Assembly: GCA_014529385.2 (NCBI GenBank)
Contig: CM043965.1
Location: 18,484,912 to 18,548,911 of the forward strand
Origin: Adiantum capillus-veneris
Lineage: Eukaryota; Streptophyta; Polypodiopsida; Polypodiales; Pteridaceae
DNA length: 64,000 nucleotides
Direction of reading: 5' to 3'
Shown: positions 23,158 to 33,389 of the stretch, piece after piece
Layout: every line of letters starts with the position of its first letter
Position numbering within the stretch: position 1 is the stretch's first letter
Made by a program: the position numbers and the translations under genes
Notes under the pieces: model-generated
Told to the model about the DNA's origin: nothing
The model's input: the letters and a program-made list of their open reading frames with translations, nothing else
The model's database searches: none

Positions 23158-23191
<34 letters not shown>

Positions 23192-23199
23192 TAGTGTTT

Positions 23200-23262
<63 letters not shown>
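23003..23262 (+). repeat. Compound microsatellite: (CT)n, (AC)n, (GA)n
   Basis: (CT)n at 23001-23042, (CA)n at 23046-23083, further CT and CA runs at 23147-23190, and (GA)n at 23209-23262. Confidence 0.97.
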
Positions 23263-23266
<4 letters not shown>

Positions 23267-23344
23267 AACATAAACAAAAACGCACACACATACATAAACA
23301 AAGAATGCACACACACATTGAGAGAGGAAAAGAGAGAGAGAGAG

Positions 23345-23530
23345 AGCATGCATAAACAAAAAACGCACACATTGAGAGAGGAAAAGAGAGAGAGAACATG
23401 CATAAACAAAAAACGCACACATTGAGAGAGGAAAAGAGAGAGAGAACATGCATAAACAAAAAACGCACACATTGAGAGAGGAAAAGAGAGAGAAAACATG
23501 CATAAACAAAAAAACGCACACACATTGAGA
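23345..23530 (+). repeat. 50-bp minisatellite, about 3.7 units
   Basis: The unit starts CATGCATAAACAAAAAACGC and continues with ACACATTGAGAGAGG and AAAAG plus a short GA run. It repeats at 50-bp intervals with near identity inside the CACTA element. Confidence 0.95.
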
Positions 23531-23587
23531 GAGAAACTAATTTAACGTCGTAGGAAACTAATTAAAATTAAAAGACCTAAAGATCTA

Positions 23588-23680
23588 GCCGACGAGGAGT
23601 TGAACTCAAGACCTATTATTCAAGAGGGAAATGGCATAACCAATCTATCATACTTGGCATGGGTGATAGAAAGGTTATAC
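23588..23680 (-). other. tRNA-like relic (possible SINE piece)
   Basis: The minus strand shows, in tRNA order, GCCAAGT, a D-arm/box-A-like GATTGGTTATGCC, an arm with a TTGAATA loop, a T-arm-like GAGTTCAACTC and the 3' acceptor half CTCGTCGGC. The acceptor halves pair only partly. It is not a good functional tRNA. A tRNA pseudogene or tRNA-derived SINE fragment is the best guess. Confidence 0.35.
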
Positions 23681-23704
23681 CATTTATCTCTTTTTATTGG
23701 CACA

Positions 23705-23920
23705 CACATCCACACAGTCGCACACACACAAGAAGAAGAGAGTTATAACGTTGTAGGAAACTATCCTAAAAGACGTTAAAGATTAGGTTAGATGTAGACT
23801 TACGTTAAATTAGATTTAGGTTTATTTAAGTTAAATTAGATTAGATTTAGGTTTATTTTTAATTAGATTTACGTTTATTTACGCTAGATTTAGATTTACG
23901 TTATATTAGATTAGATTTAG
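23705..23920 (+). repeat. Left direct repeat flanking the captured gene
   Basis: The phrases AAGAAGAAGAGAGTT, GTTGTAGGAAACTATCC and AAAGACGTTAAAGATTAGG, then TTAGATTTAGGTTTATTT tracts, recur at 24415-24600. The HIPP-like sequence lies between the two copies. Confidence 0.85.
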
Positions 23921-24281
23921 GTCTCCATAGACTGCGATGCCTGCATGAAGCGGGTGAAGAAAGCCCTCAATGGAATATAGGGTATTGTTGTCTTCACTCA
24001 TGGTGGGCTCCGTCGATCCAAAAGTATTGGTGAAATGTCTTCAGAAGATAGGGAAGAAGGTGGATCTTCAGGGCGGCAAGAGTCACTACATCCCCGACAA
24101 TGACCATCTAGACAACCTCTAGTCATTCAACAGCAACTTCAAAGTTAGTAACAAGAGCAAGAACGGTCCAAAGGGCCAATTGCTGTCGTCAGATGTGGAT
24201 GAAGATGAGGAAGCGTCACCGCCGGAAGTTAACTCTCACATCTTTACTGATGAGAATGCCAACTCTTGCCGAGTTATGTGA
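23921..24281 (+). pseudogene. Captured HIPP (heavy-metal-associated isoprenylated protein) gene
   Basis: Frame 1 gives VSIDCDACMKRVKKALNGI, the metal-binding C-x-x-C and first helix of an HMA domain. After a TAG and a short deletion with frameshift, another frame gives MVGSVDPKVLVKCLQKIGKK and VDLQGGKSHYIP, the second half of the HMA fold. A further TAG follows. Then comes an acidic linker (SSDVDEDEEASPPEVNSH) and the ending IFTDENANSCRVM-stop. The C-terminal Cys-Arg-Val-Met is a CaaX prenylation box, and the DEN-x-N-x-C context is typical of plant HIPPs. These bind heavy metals and attach to membranes through prenylation. The fragment lies inside the CACTA element and is inactive. Confidence 0.9.
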
Positions 24282-24414
24282 AAAATTATGTGTTAAATCA
24301 ATTTTAAGGTTCTTATAATCCCTGTTAGTTTAGTTCTTTCTTTTTAATATAACATAATTTACGTTAGATTTAGATTTATGTTATATTAGATTAGACTTAG
24401 GTTTATTTAGGTTT

Positions 24415-24417
24415 ACC

Positions 24418-24453
<36 letters not shown>

Positions 24454-24600
24454 AGAAGAAGAGAGTTTTAACTGTTGTAGGAAACTATCCCAAAAGACGT
24501 TAAAGATTAGGTTAGATATAGACTTACGTTAAATTAGATTTAAGTTTATTTTTAGTTAGATTTACGTTTATTTAGATTTACGCTTATTTACGTTAGATCG
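24415..24600 (+). repeat. Right direct repeat flanking the captured gene
   Basis: A (CA)n run is followed by AAGAAGAAGAGAGTTTTAAC and GTTGTAGGAAACTATCCC, then TTAGATTTAAG tracts, matching 23705-23890 with scattered changes. Confidence 0.85.
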
Positions 24601-24885
24601 AGTCCACGCAAGAATTACTTACGGTTTAGGGTTTAGAGTTAGACGAACAGTGAAAAGATCTACTGTGAAAAGATGTTAAGATGCTGTGAAGTGCTACAAC
24701 TAGAGAAGAGGCAAAGGGGTTTTGTCCACTACATGCAGTATCATGTAGACGTGGGTCTGTAGATTTCTTGTACCCACAAATATAGGTATTGACCAATAAA
24801 GACGAGATTATAACCCGGTGGTTCTGATCTCCGTGCACCTCTAGACCGAGGTGTGCGGGGATTGGACATGACTAGAGGATGTGAG

Positions 24886-24886
<1 letters not shown>

Positions 24887-24956
<70 letters not shown>

Positions 24957-24966
24957 GAGAGAGAGA
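24887..24966 (+). repeat. (GA)n microsatellite
   Basis: About 80 bp of GA with one GACA interruption, just upstream of the TNP2 gene. Confidence 0.97.
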
Positions 24967-25031
24967 TAAGACGAAAAATGCCAATAGAATATTAAATTTG
25001 TTGTCCAGGTTATAAGATTTTTATCCTCATT

Positions 25032-27625
25032 ATGAGTAGTGACGAGGATGTGGGACCGTCCAACCGAAACACCTATCTCTCAATGAGGGTCTTATGTCCT
25101 TGTAATCAATGCAAGCATGCTGTGTGACGGACAAGACGTGTTTCTTTGCAGCACGTTCGTGAATTTGGCGAGTTCGATCCATGTATTATAGATCGAGTTG
25201 TTGCCAATTATAACTCGTCGGACTCTGACGCTGGCCAACAAGCAGCAATCTTGCAACCCAATAGACGTGTTCGCAGGCGCTTTGGTCAAGCAGCATATGT
25301 GAGGCCACAAGATGTAGCCTCTGACAGCTTGGGGGATGATCATGTAGAGCACATTCCCAACGAGGCAATGTTTGAGCCCGAGATTGATGAAATGATCGAG
25401 ACGATCATGGATTCAGAAAGGCTTATCTATGATGATATGAAAAGTGAAGCCGATACGCCATTGTATAATGGAGCACGTATGTCTAGATTGAAAGCACTCC
25501 TGGTTCTTCTCAACATGCAGGCAAAGTTTGGATGGAGTGACACTAGCGTCATAGCGCTTTTCAGGTGATCTATTACAATTAGTTTACTTTAATAAAAATC
25601 TAAATGTATAATGATCTGATAGATTTTTACACGACTGTATCGTATTTTTATGTTGTGTAGATTGCTTAAAGAGCACATACTACCAGCTGACAATGTGATG
25701 CCAGATTCCCGAGATGAAGCAAGAAAGATTTTGCGAAACTTGGGGATGGATTACAATTCTATCCACGCTTGTCCTAATGACTGCATTCTTTTCAGAGGGG
25801 AATACATAGACATGGAGAAGTGTCCGAAATGTGATTCCGAAAGATATCGAGTAGATCTCCACGGGACAAAAATTCCACAAAAGGTTTTGCGACATTTTCC
25901 TCTGCTTCCTTGCATCAAGCATTTCTTCGAATGTAAGTCCATGGCCGCCCTAGCATCATGGCATGAGGAGAATAAATCTTCGGATGGTGTGCTACGAATT
26001 CCTGCAGATTGCGCAGCCTGGAAACATATAGATGGAACATGGTCGGATTTTGCCAGGGAAGCTCGAAATTTGCGCTTAGGCCTGGCTATGGATGGCGTAA
26101 ATCCATTTGGTCAAAGATCAACATCTTACAGTGTATAGCCCGTTGTCATCGTCAACTACAACATTCCCCCGTGGTTGACTACGAAGAAGGGGAACCTATG
26201 GATAAGCTTGATTGTGCCAGGGCGATATAAAGTGGAGAATATGGATGTGTATCTTCGTCCACTATTGGAAGAGCTACAACAATTGTGGATTGGCATAGAG
26301 GTGGTGGATATGAGCCGACACACAAGACGACGGAATGCTTTGATCAGAGGCATTCTAATGTGGACCATGCATGACTATCCCGGGCTAACAGAATGCTCAG
26401 GTGATCTATTGACACTCCTCACTCAAACACTGTAAATCTTGTTTTTTCCCATAGTTGATCTATTATCATGTGTATACATGCAGGGCTTCAAACAAGCGGA
26501 TACAGAGCATGTGTCACATGTGGACCTAGCATGAATGCACGTAGGGCGCCCTCATTGAAGAAGGAAATCTACGAAGGTCATCAAGCATATCTTCTAGAGA
26601 ATCATGTGTTACGCGATGGCTTTTTGGGAAGAGAGCCACCAAGGATGTCTGCACAAGCATGGTTAGAGCAGAAGGAGATGTGCAATGACGGATTGCCTCC
26701 AGGGATGAAGAGACTATCTCTATGGTACGAGTTACCATACTGGCCCCGACTCATGATCAATCACTTGCTCGATCCAATGCACATATTCAAGAATGTGGGT
26801 AATCTACTATGGGACCATCTGATCGGCAAGAAAGATACTTTGGGAGCCAGAGTTGACCTTAGAAATGTGGATCGTATGGAGCAATATAGGCCGCAAACAG
26901 CGTCTGATGGATCGATAAAACTTCCTAAAGCACCATGGATTTTCACAGGAGACCAAGAACGCAAAGTAAAAGAGACCATTCGATCTTTGCGGACCCCCAC
27001 TGGCGTAATGGCAAAATTTGAACAGTCTAGTCGACGACGGTCCTCTCATGTAGATCCTGTGGTGGCGGAACTCACTTACTTCGGCACGCTACAAGAGATT
27101 TTGAGGATCGATTACAGAGGATTTTTTGTCGACTTGTTCGACGTACAATGGTTCAAGATAATCATGGAGGGTCGCAACGCTACTGTGCGTAGAGGAGAGG
27201 CTGGTTTTCTTGAGGTGGATTCTACTAAGAAATAGACTGACCTAAGAGACACTTTCGTACTACCCGAGCATTGTGAACAAGTAAGTATGTAAATAGTTAA
27301 CATCCCCCTTTTACAAGTTATGTGCTTGAAAGATCTCATGTAAGTTATGTGGCTCTGGCAGGTAATATTTCATCCTACAAAGTCTACATCAAACTGGTGG
27401 TACGTCATAGAGGTAGCCCCTCGTAGTGCAAGGACGTATGAAGGCTACCATGTGCCAATCACAACGGCATCAATGGAGGAGATCAGAGAAGATGCTCAAT
27501 CAGAAGCCGCTTCGGTGGTGCCAGACGAGCATCAAGATGCTACTACTCTATATGGGGTGCATGCAAAGGAGCTACAAAATGAAACAGAGGATATGTGTTT
27601 AAATGGAGAGCTCTATATAGTATAG
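25032..27625 (+). pseudogene. CACTA TNP2-type transposase gene, internally deleted
   Basis: The start is probably ATG at 25032. The N-terminus has VLCPCNQCKHAV, the cysteine cluster of the transposase-associated domain. After introns ending TTTGCAG (25152) and TGTGTAG (25661), the transposase_21 core reads HACPNDCILFRGEYIDMEKC, LRLGLAMDGVNPFGQ, VVIVNYNIPPWL, MDVYLRPLLEELQQLW, LMWTMHDYPGL, then YRACVTCGPS, YELPYWPRLMINHLLDPMHI and FKNVGNLLWDHL. It jumps from FTGDQERKVKETIRSLRTP to AELTYFGTLQEILRIDYRGF (DUF4216-like), so the DUF4218 region appears deleted near 27000-27050. Two Trp codons became TAG (26136 and 27233). The final exon is 27361-27625. The protein would cut and join element ends. 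Confidence 0.88.
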
Positions 27626-27941
27626 GAAGTTATGCTGAGCTATGCGAGGATGAGAGAGAGATCTCTTAAAGCCACAAATATTGTATTTGAACAATTTTGC
27701 TCCGTGTTGTAAAAGCTCTGGCTCTCTAAGTACCTTCCATGGTGTATAACGCTCTTTTCTACTCGCGCTCACATCTTTTGATTGAAAATTCTGAGTTTTC
27801 GACTTGCCTCTTCTATCACTCAATTCATTGCGTCATTGTATTTATATGCGTCATTACGTCATTGTATTTAATGGTCTTTGTGTCATTGTCTACTCTATTC
27901 ATTCAATATTAAGTTTAAATATTCGTGTGTTTAATGCAGGT
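27626..27941. other. Intergenic or intronic spacer between TNP2 and TNPA genes
   Basis: About 300 bp of AT-rich sequence with the short repeat GCGTCATTGTATTTA/ACGTCATTGTATTTA near 27829-27871. It ends in TTTAATGCAG, a possible splice acceptor just before the TNPA ATG. Confidence 0.5.
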
Positions 27942-29252
27942 ATGGATGATGAGGATTTTCTTTCTTCTTTGTCACCGCAGCAGAGACAGTGGTACGTGGA
28001 GCGTCATCGCTCTGGCGCATCATCGCGCGTTCCTACTCCATCCGCATCTCCCTCTCTTTCGGAGCATTCGGCGCGCTCCGAAGCTTCGGCGTCGACGAGA
28101 CGAGCTTCACACTCGTCTAGACACCGGCGCTCTAGTGGTGGCGATGGCGGTTGTTGTGGGGATTCCGCCGCCGATGCCTCCACACCGCCTCGTGTTCGAC
28201 GCGGCTCTTTACCCTCCCCTTCTTTGCCCACCCCCACACCAGCCACAGTATCGCCATCTACGCCAGGTTTTGCGCAGGTTAACTGTTCCTAGAAGCTACA
28301 CACCTCTACCTACTCCACCAGGAGCCACCCCACTCGACACTCCTCGCTTCGGGGCCCAGACGCCGGTGGAGACACCTGACGTCCGTACCCCCATCGACAC
28401 GCCGCTAGAGACCCCTGCCGGGACACCCAGGTTCACGCGTCACCGGCCAAAGGGCTTGCCTTACTCCGTCGACTTCAGCGGCGGCATCATCATGGATGAT
28501 GACGGCAGGAAGGTGATCTCGCGCATGCGTGGTCTTTGCTCTTAGTTGTTTAGACACTACATACTAAACAAATGGAGTGAAGTACCAAGTGATTTAAAAA
28601 GCAGAGTCATCAGCATACTTCATGATGAGTTTCCCGTTCCAACACGGGATCAGCGCTTCAATGAAGACCTGATGAAGATTCGAATGCGCGAATACTGCAA
28701 ACACAAGCGTTCCAAAGTGAAAAAAGCAATCAAGCATGGGTGGAATAGGTGAGATTGGCTGGCCAAAGAAGATTGGAAGAATGCGAAGAAAGCAGCGCAC
28801 GAGAATCCCGACAAGTGGAAGCAACAAAAGGATGCAGCCAGAGCACGAGTAGAGGCAGGGAGCTCGCACCACTTGGGGAGCGGTGGATGGACATCATTTG
28901 AAGCCGATTTTGTAAGTGTTTTCGCATTGCTCTTTATGTTCGATAGTTTAGGGTTTATGAGTTTTTTAATTCTAACATAATGAAATCTTTGTATGTTTTG
29001 ACAGTGGTCGATGACAGGACGTGATCCCACACCGTACGAGCACGAGTACGTGGGTAGGAAGGGCTTAAACGCCTTGATGGACATTCTCAGTTCTCGCGGC
29101 GGCATGGTTAGTATTAGGGTTTACTCTTTTCTATTTTTTGTATTGTTTTATAAATGTTGTTATATGTTTATACTTACTGAAAGCTGTCTTATTGTCTTTT
29201 TTTGCAGAATCCGACAGATACGCCGCTTGGACGCGATGAGACGTCTGACTAG
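27942..29252 (+). pseudogene. CACTA TNPA-type DNA-binding protein gene (Transposase_24-like), decayed
   Basis: ATG at 27942 opens MDDEDFLSSLSPQQRQWYVE and a Ser/Arg/Pro-rich region, then shifts frame near 28280 into TPLPTPPGATPLDTPRF repeats. The conserved part follows: FSGGIIMDDDGRKVISRM, then after a TAG, LNKWSEVPSDLKSRVISILH, MREYCKHKRSKVKKAIKHGW, a TGA, ENPDKWKQQKDAARARVEAG and SSHHLGSGGWTSFEADF. Introns at about 28914-29004 and 29106-29207 have GT...AG ends. The next exon has TGRDPTPYEHEYVGRKG. The order trp/lys-rich helices, H-x-L-G-S-G-G, T-G-R-x-P fits the Ptta/En-Spm family. It would bind the subterminal repeats. Confidence 0.82.
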
Positions 29253-29599
29253 ACGACGTCAGTTTAGCCGTAGCTAGATAGCATTAGTTTAGGTTTTCTC
29301 ATAGCTTATGTATCATGAGACGGATTATATACGTCTTTTGAACCATGTATATTATTACATTTGTCACCGCAGTTCATTTTTCCAATCAATTCTTTATGCC
29401 TAAGATGTTGTACAATTGTCATTATTATATTTGCCAATCAATTCATTTTGCCTATGATGTGTATAATTGTCAATTTTACGCTTGTCAATTTTGCAAACAA
29501 TGCGTCTTGTGGGTGACTATTTTGGGTCTATTATCTACCCTTGCACTTTTTTTAAAAAGTGAATCAAGTACAATATGCTTGATGGGTGGCAGGGCATTC

Positions 29600-29866
29600 A
29601 ATGCCCTATCACCAAAAAAAAATTCTCTCGGGCGTCGCTATAACCGTCGCTATTTATGGCTCTGTAGAGTCGCTATGAGCGTCACTATAGACTTCTGTGT
29701 AAACGTCGCTATAACCGTCGCTATGACCGTCGCTATGAGCATCTCTATATAGCGACGCATATAGCGACGCTCTCGTAGCAACGCTATTAGCGACGCCGGG
29801 GGTTATAAAAACCCAGTGTATTTCCGTCGCTAACAGCGTCACAAGAGCACACAACCTCTTGTAGTG
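29600..29866 (-). repeat. CACTA right terminus: subterminal repeats and TIR
   Basis: At least ten units of CGTCGCTAT/ATAGCGACG occur in both orientations between about 29632 and 29840. They are followed by CCTCTTGTAGTG. The phrase GGGTTATAAAAACCC near 29799 is a small palindrome. Confidence 0.9.
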
Positions 29867-29869
29867 GAA

Positions 29870-31050
29870 TGGAGTATAATAGGGCCTCCTTATTTGACAT
29901 GGGATTAAAAATGGGATTAAGGAATGATCAGATGCGGGAGTGCCATGTGGAATAAAATGGTGGGGTGTGATAGGTCCTTTAAGTAAGTGGTCAAACTTAT
30001 AGGCGTAGAGGTGGAGTCGTCTTTTCTTTATTAATAAAATGAGAAAATAAGAAAATTTGAACCTTTCTCCATAAAGCTGGGGTAGAAACCCACTCTTTCT
30101 CTCTCTAGAGGCTGCTGTCTCCCCCTCCCTAAAAGGGGGTCTTGCAAAAAACATGTTGTCATTCTCTCTCTCCTATTTTCTCTCTCTAAGGCTGCCACAT
30201 CTACTCTCTCTCTCTCCTCTAGCTATGAGACCTACATCTCCTTCTTCAGGCCCACTTTTCCCTTCAAATACCTCTTGCAACAGAGGTTTGAAACCTCCCT
30301 TCTCCATTGATCACTCAGCCTCATCTTCACACCTCTACAAAAAGCTATAGATCTATTGCATTGGATACTTCTACGGTATCTTCATCAACACCTTCCTTCT
30401 CCATTGAGCACTTAGCCTCACCTTCACACCTCTATAGAAAGCTGTAGATCTGCAACATGACTGCTTCTGGAGTATCTTCATTGACAGCGTCTTTGGTCTT
30501 GCTTCCCCATCTAGGTGTGAAGGTGAGGTTAATCACTCAACCTCACCTTCAATCCCCTACATGAAGCTATAGATCTGAAGCACTAGTTGCTTCTTGAGTA
30601 TCTTCAACACCTTCCTCGGTCCTTGTTCCTCATCTAGATCCAAAATGATCTCCCCTCCCTCATCCACAACTTTTTGGATATTTGACATAGGAGCATTGTT
30701 GGATTATATTATTAGGCTTCTTCAACATTTGTGTTGGTAAGAACAATGAGCTTAATTCATTCCTATTTCCAATATTCTCGTAACTTTGCTCACCATACTG
30801 TTTTTTTGTTTCCATCTTGCTTGTAGAGATTTGTAGCGGTGCCATTGTCTGTCTTTGTATACATTTTAGCATTTCTCGTTATGTCGCACTAATAAAAGCC
30901 GTGTATATGAAGTAATCTTCATTCTTGTCACCCGTCTTTGCATCGCTTTCATGGATTCTTTAGGTGCTCATCAACATGGGACTTTAATTGACTCAATAAG
31001 TTGCAGCAACGTGCAAGACGATAGCGGTTTTTTGTTTGCTATCATGATTA
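29870..31050. other. Non-coding flank with imperfect internal repeats
   Basis: No gene supported. From about 30285 to 30610 three imperfect copies of a roughly 100-bp unit can be seen: TCACCTTCACACCTCTA, AAAGCT(A/G)TAGATCT and GTATCTTCA recur. Confidence 0.6.
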
Positions 31051-33290
31051 CAAATGATTTATGTGGGTGAAAATGTAGCCAAGTTCAAGTGGTTTACACA
31101 AGTGTCAAGCAAACATATGGCTTCTCAGATACATCATTCGAAAGGGAAGATCATGGGTTTCAAGAAAACTCAAGATGGCAAGCGTCTACTAACAAAGGTA
31201 CAACATGTGTATATAGCTTCTCTATTGGTGCTTGACATGCTAGCTTTCTTGCAAATTGTACGTATTCTGCTTCTATTTAAATGTTTTGGAATGTATTGTT
31301 TATTCTTTTACCTCTTAGGTTGCTTCAATATATGCACAATTTGATGTGTTTTTCTTTCATATATTTTTCCATCTAACTTTACAGAGTGGGAGCCAATGGA
31401 ATCTTTTACAAGTGTCTTTGAAGCTATCCATGTGGACCTTGGCAAGTTTTTATATGCAAAGTGTTTACCCCTTGAGATATTTCCTAACAAGAGAGATTCT
31501 TCTATGGCCATGCTTATGCCACATTGAATGCTCTTTTACTGGTGAAAATTGGTATCCAGATACCATATTGCAAAGCAAGGCTTGTCAATGAGATTTCCAT
31601 ATAGATGGAAGCAAACAATGGGAGTATGGGAGGCGCTCGACTCCAATATTTTTTTTCAAGAGATTGTGGGCCTTCAAATATTCCCACACACTGATATTGT
31701 GCCCGATATATGTTTCAATGATGACTGGCATCATAGCAATCTTTGCAAATACCTCAATTCTTGAATAGTATTCCTTTTGTGTGAATAGAAAAATTGTAAG
31801 GTCTAGAAAAGAGAAGGGGTTTACTTGTACAAAAATATTATTCCCACCATGTATCATTGTACAAGCTCAACCACATGGCCTTATCTTAATGAGAATTTTG
31901 TTTTACATCCCAACTCTATACATAACTATTGATTGTAAAGTTTGATTTAAGTTCTTTTAGTCTTTAATTCAATTTGGGTGTGATTATTTTGGTATTTCAT
32001 GATTTTTTTTGAGTTTTGAGTGTTTCAATGTTAAAAGTAATCAAGTTTTAGAAAATGGCATCCAAGAGTTGTATTATTGTGCAAGTGCGCAAGTTTACTT
32101 CTCTATTTATCTTCTTTACAAAAATTAATTTAAAATTCAATTTTTAGTAAGTAAGTGAATTTTAAGTAGTACTACATGGAGGCACACATATGTGAATTTG
32201 AAATTGTTTTAAGGGACTTACACCATATGATTATCGATTGATTTTCTAAAGCATATATACAAATCTGACAAGAATTTTTGATATTGCCTATTAAGATTTG
32301 TGAAAGGGCTTGCTAAGAGGGACTATGAGCTACATGATTAGGATGGCCTCATCGACTTGGGCATGGGGTGTATAGGTATCCAATTCTTTATTGGGACATG
32401 GTCTTATCTTTGCTAGTGCTTGAGAACACGCAGAGCGATAAGAAAAAAGGAAAAGGCAAGCAAGAATCCCCCGTAACCTTTGTTGAGGAGAGAGATAGGG
32501 AGGTTGAAGATATAAGTGAGCATGAAGAGGCCTCAATGAAATATGTGCTCCTACAGAAGTTTGACCCGATGGATAACATAGATCAAGTACTAGATGGAGA
32601 TGAGGTGATAGAGGAGGTTCTAAACTTCCATCCACTCACTTTGCATGCAATGGTGATAAAGGGTTGTTAATTTCTTTTTGTCAAAGACATTTCTTAATTA
32701 TTTCATGCTCCAGGATTTTGTATGGACCTTTGTAAATTATGGGTTTTAATATTTTTGTATATCATGCAAAGCCACTATGATGGCTCTCCATTTCCTATTC
32801 TCCTTATTAATTGGTGGTGGGGAACGAGGTGATTTTTGTTTCCATGCAAGGACATTGTTCTTGTACTTTTTTCTTCACTCTCTAGGATTGTCTATTCCTT
32901 TGTGGTTTGAGTCGTACTCTTCTTCCTCTTTTAAACTTTGCTTGGCATGTTCACTAAGGGTCTTGTCTTGTGTACCCTCGTTGTAAGAGCTGTACTTATC
33001 TAGGAAAAAGGAGACACTTGGAAAAAGATTCTGAAGAATGTGTTGCAAACTTAGAACCCATAATATGCATAGAGGGGTGCATCTTGGACTAAAACATTTT
33101 TAAAATCCCTGTTGTGAGCTTCTTAATCTAGCACACATCTCAATCAAAGCTTGACGAGCATTTTTTCTAAAAAAAAACCTTTCGATTTTCCACCCAAATC
33201 AGTATCTCGCATAGTGCTGCATACCTCCATGCAAGATGGGAATTTTTTTTAATATAATTTTATTTTTTTCTCTTAGCTACATACAAGTGT
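31051..33290. other. Unassigned AT-rich stretch with short open frames
   Basis: Short frames at 31054-31344 and 32368-32670 (acidic, SDKKKGKGKQESP then EVEDISEHEEASMKYVLL) show no domain that I recognise. The surroundings look like old transposon debris, but nothing is diagnostic. I report it as unassigned. Confidence 0.4.
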
Positions 33291-33389
33291 TGGCTTCTAG
33301 GGGGGTGATGAAAAGAATGCATCATAGACCGCTCTTCTGACACCTACAAACTCTAGCCTATGTCCCAATATGAATGGTCATCTGCCAAG

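Larger units (their letters stand above)
22786..29866 (+). mobile_element. CACTA (En/Spm) transposon, complete ends, 7081 bp
   Basis: The left end CACTACAAGAGG (22786-22797) and right end CCTCTTGTAGTG (29855-29866) are perfect 12-bp terminal inverted repeats. Both are flanked by the 3-bp target duplication GAA (22783-22785 and 29867-29869). Subterminal repeats of GCGACGCT/AGCGTCGC lie inside both ends. The element contains decayed TNP2-type and TNPA-type genes in the usual order, plus a captured host gene. It cannot make its own transposase, but its ends look mobilisable. Confidence 0.95.

Noticed and set aside
23588-23680. Functional tRNA gene
   Set aside because: The acceptor halves do not pair well, the anticodon stem is weak, and it lies in a transposon.
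23800-24600. Telomere-like TTTAGG tracts
   Set aside because: TTAGATTTAGGTTTA sequences are irregular and lack a run of TTTAGGG units; a single TTTAGGG near 24622 is not evidence of a telomere.
23705-24600. LTR retrotransposon interpretation of the repeats around the HIPP fragment
   Set aside because: No TG...CA ends, primer binding site, polypurine tract or target duplication at the repeat borders.
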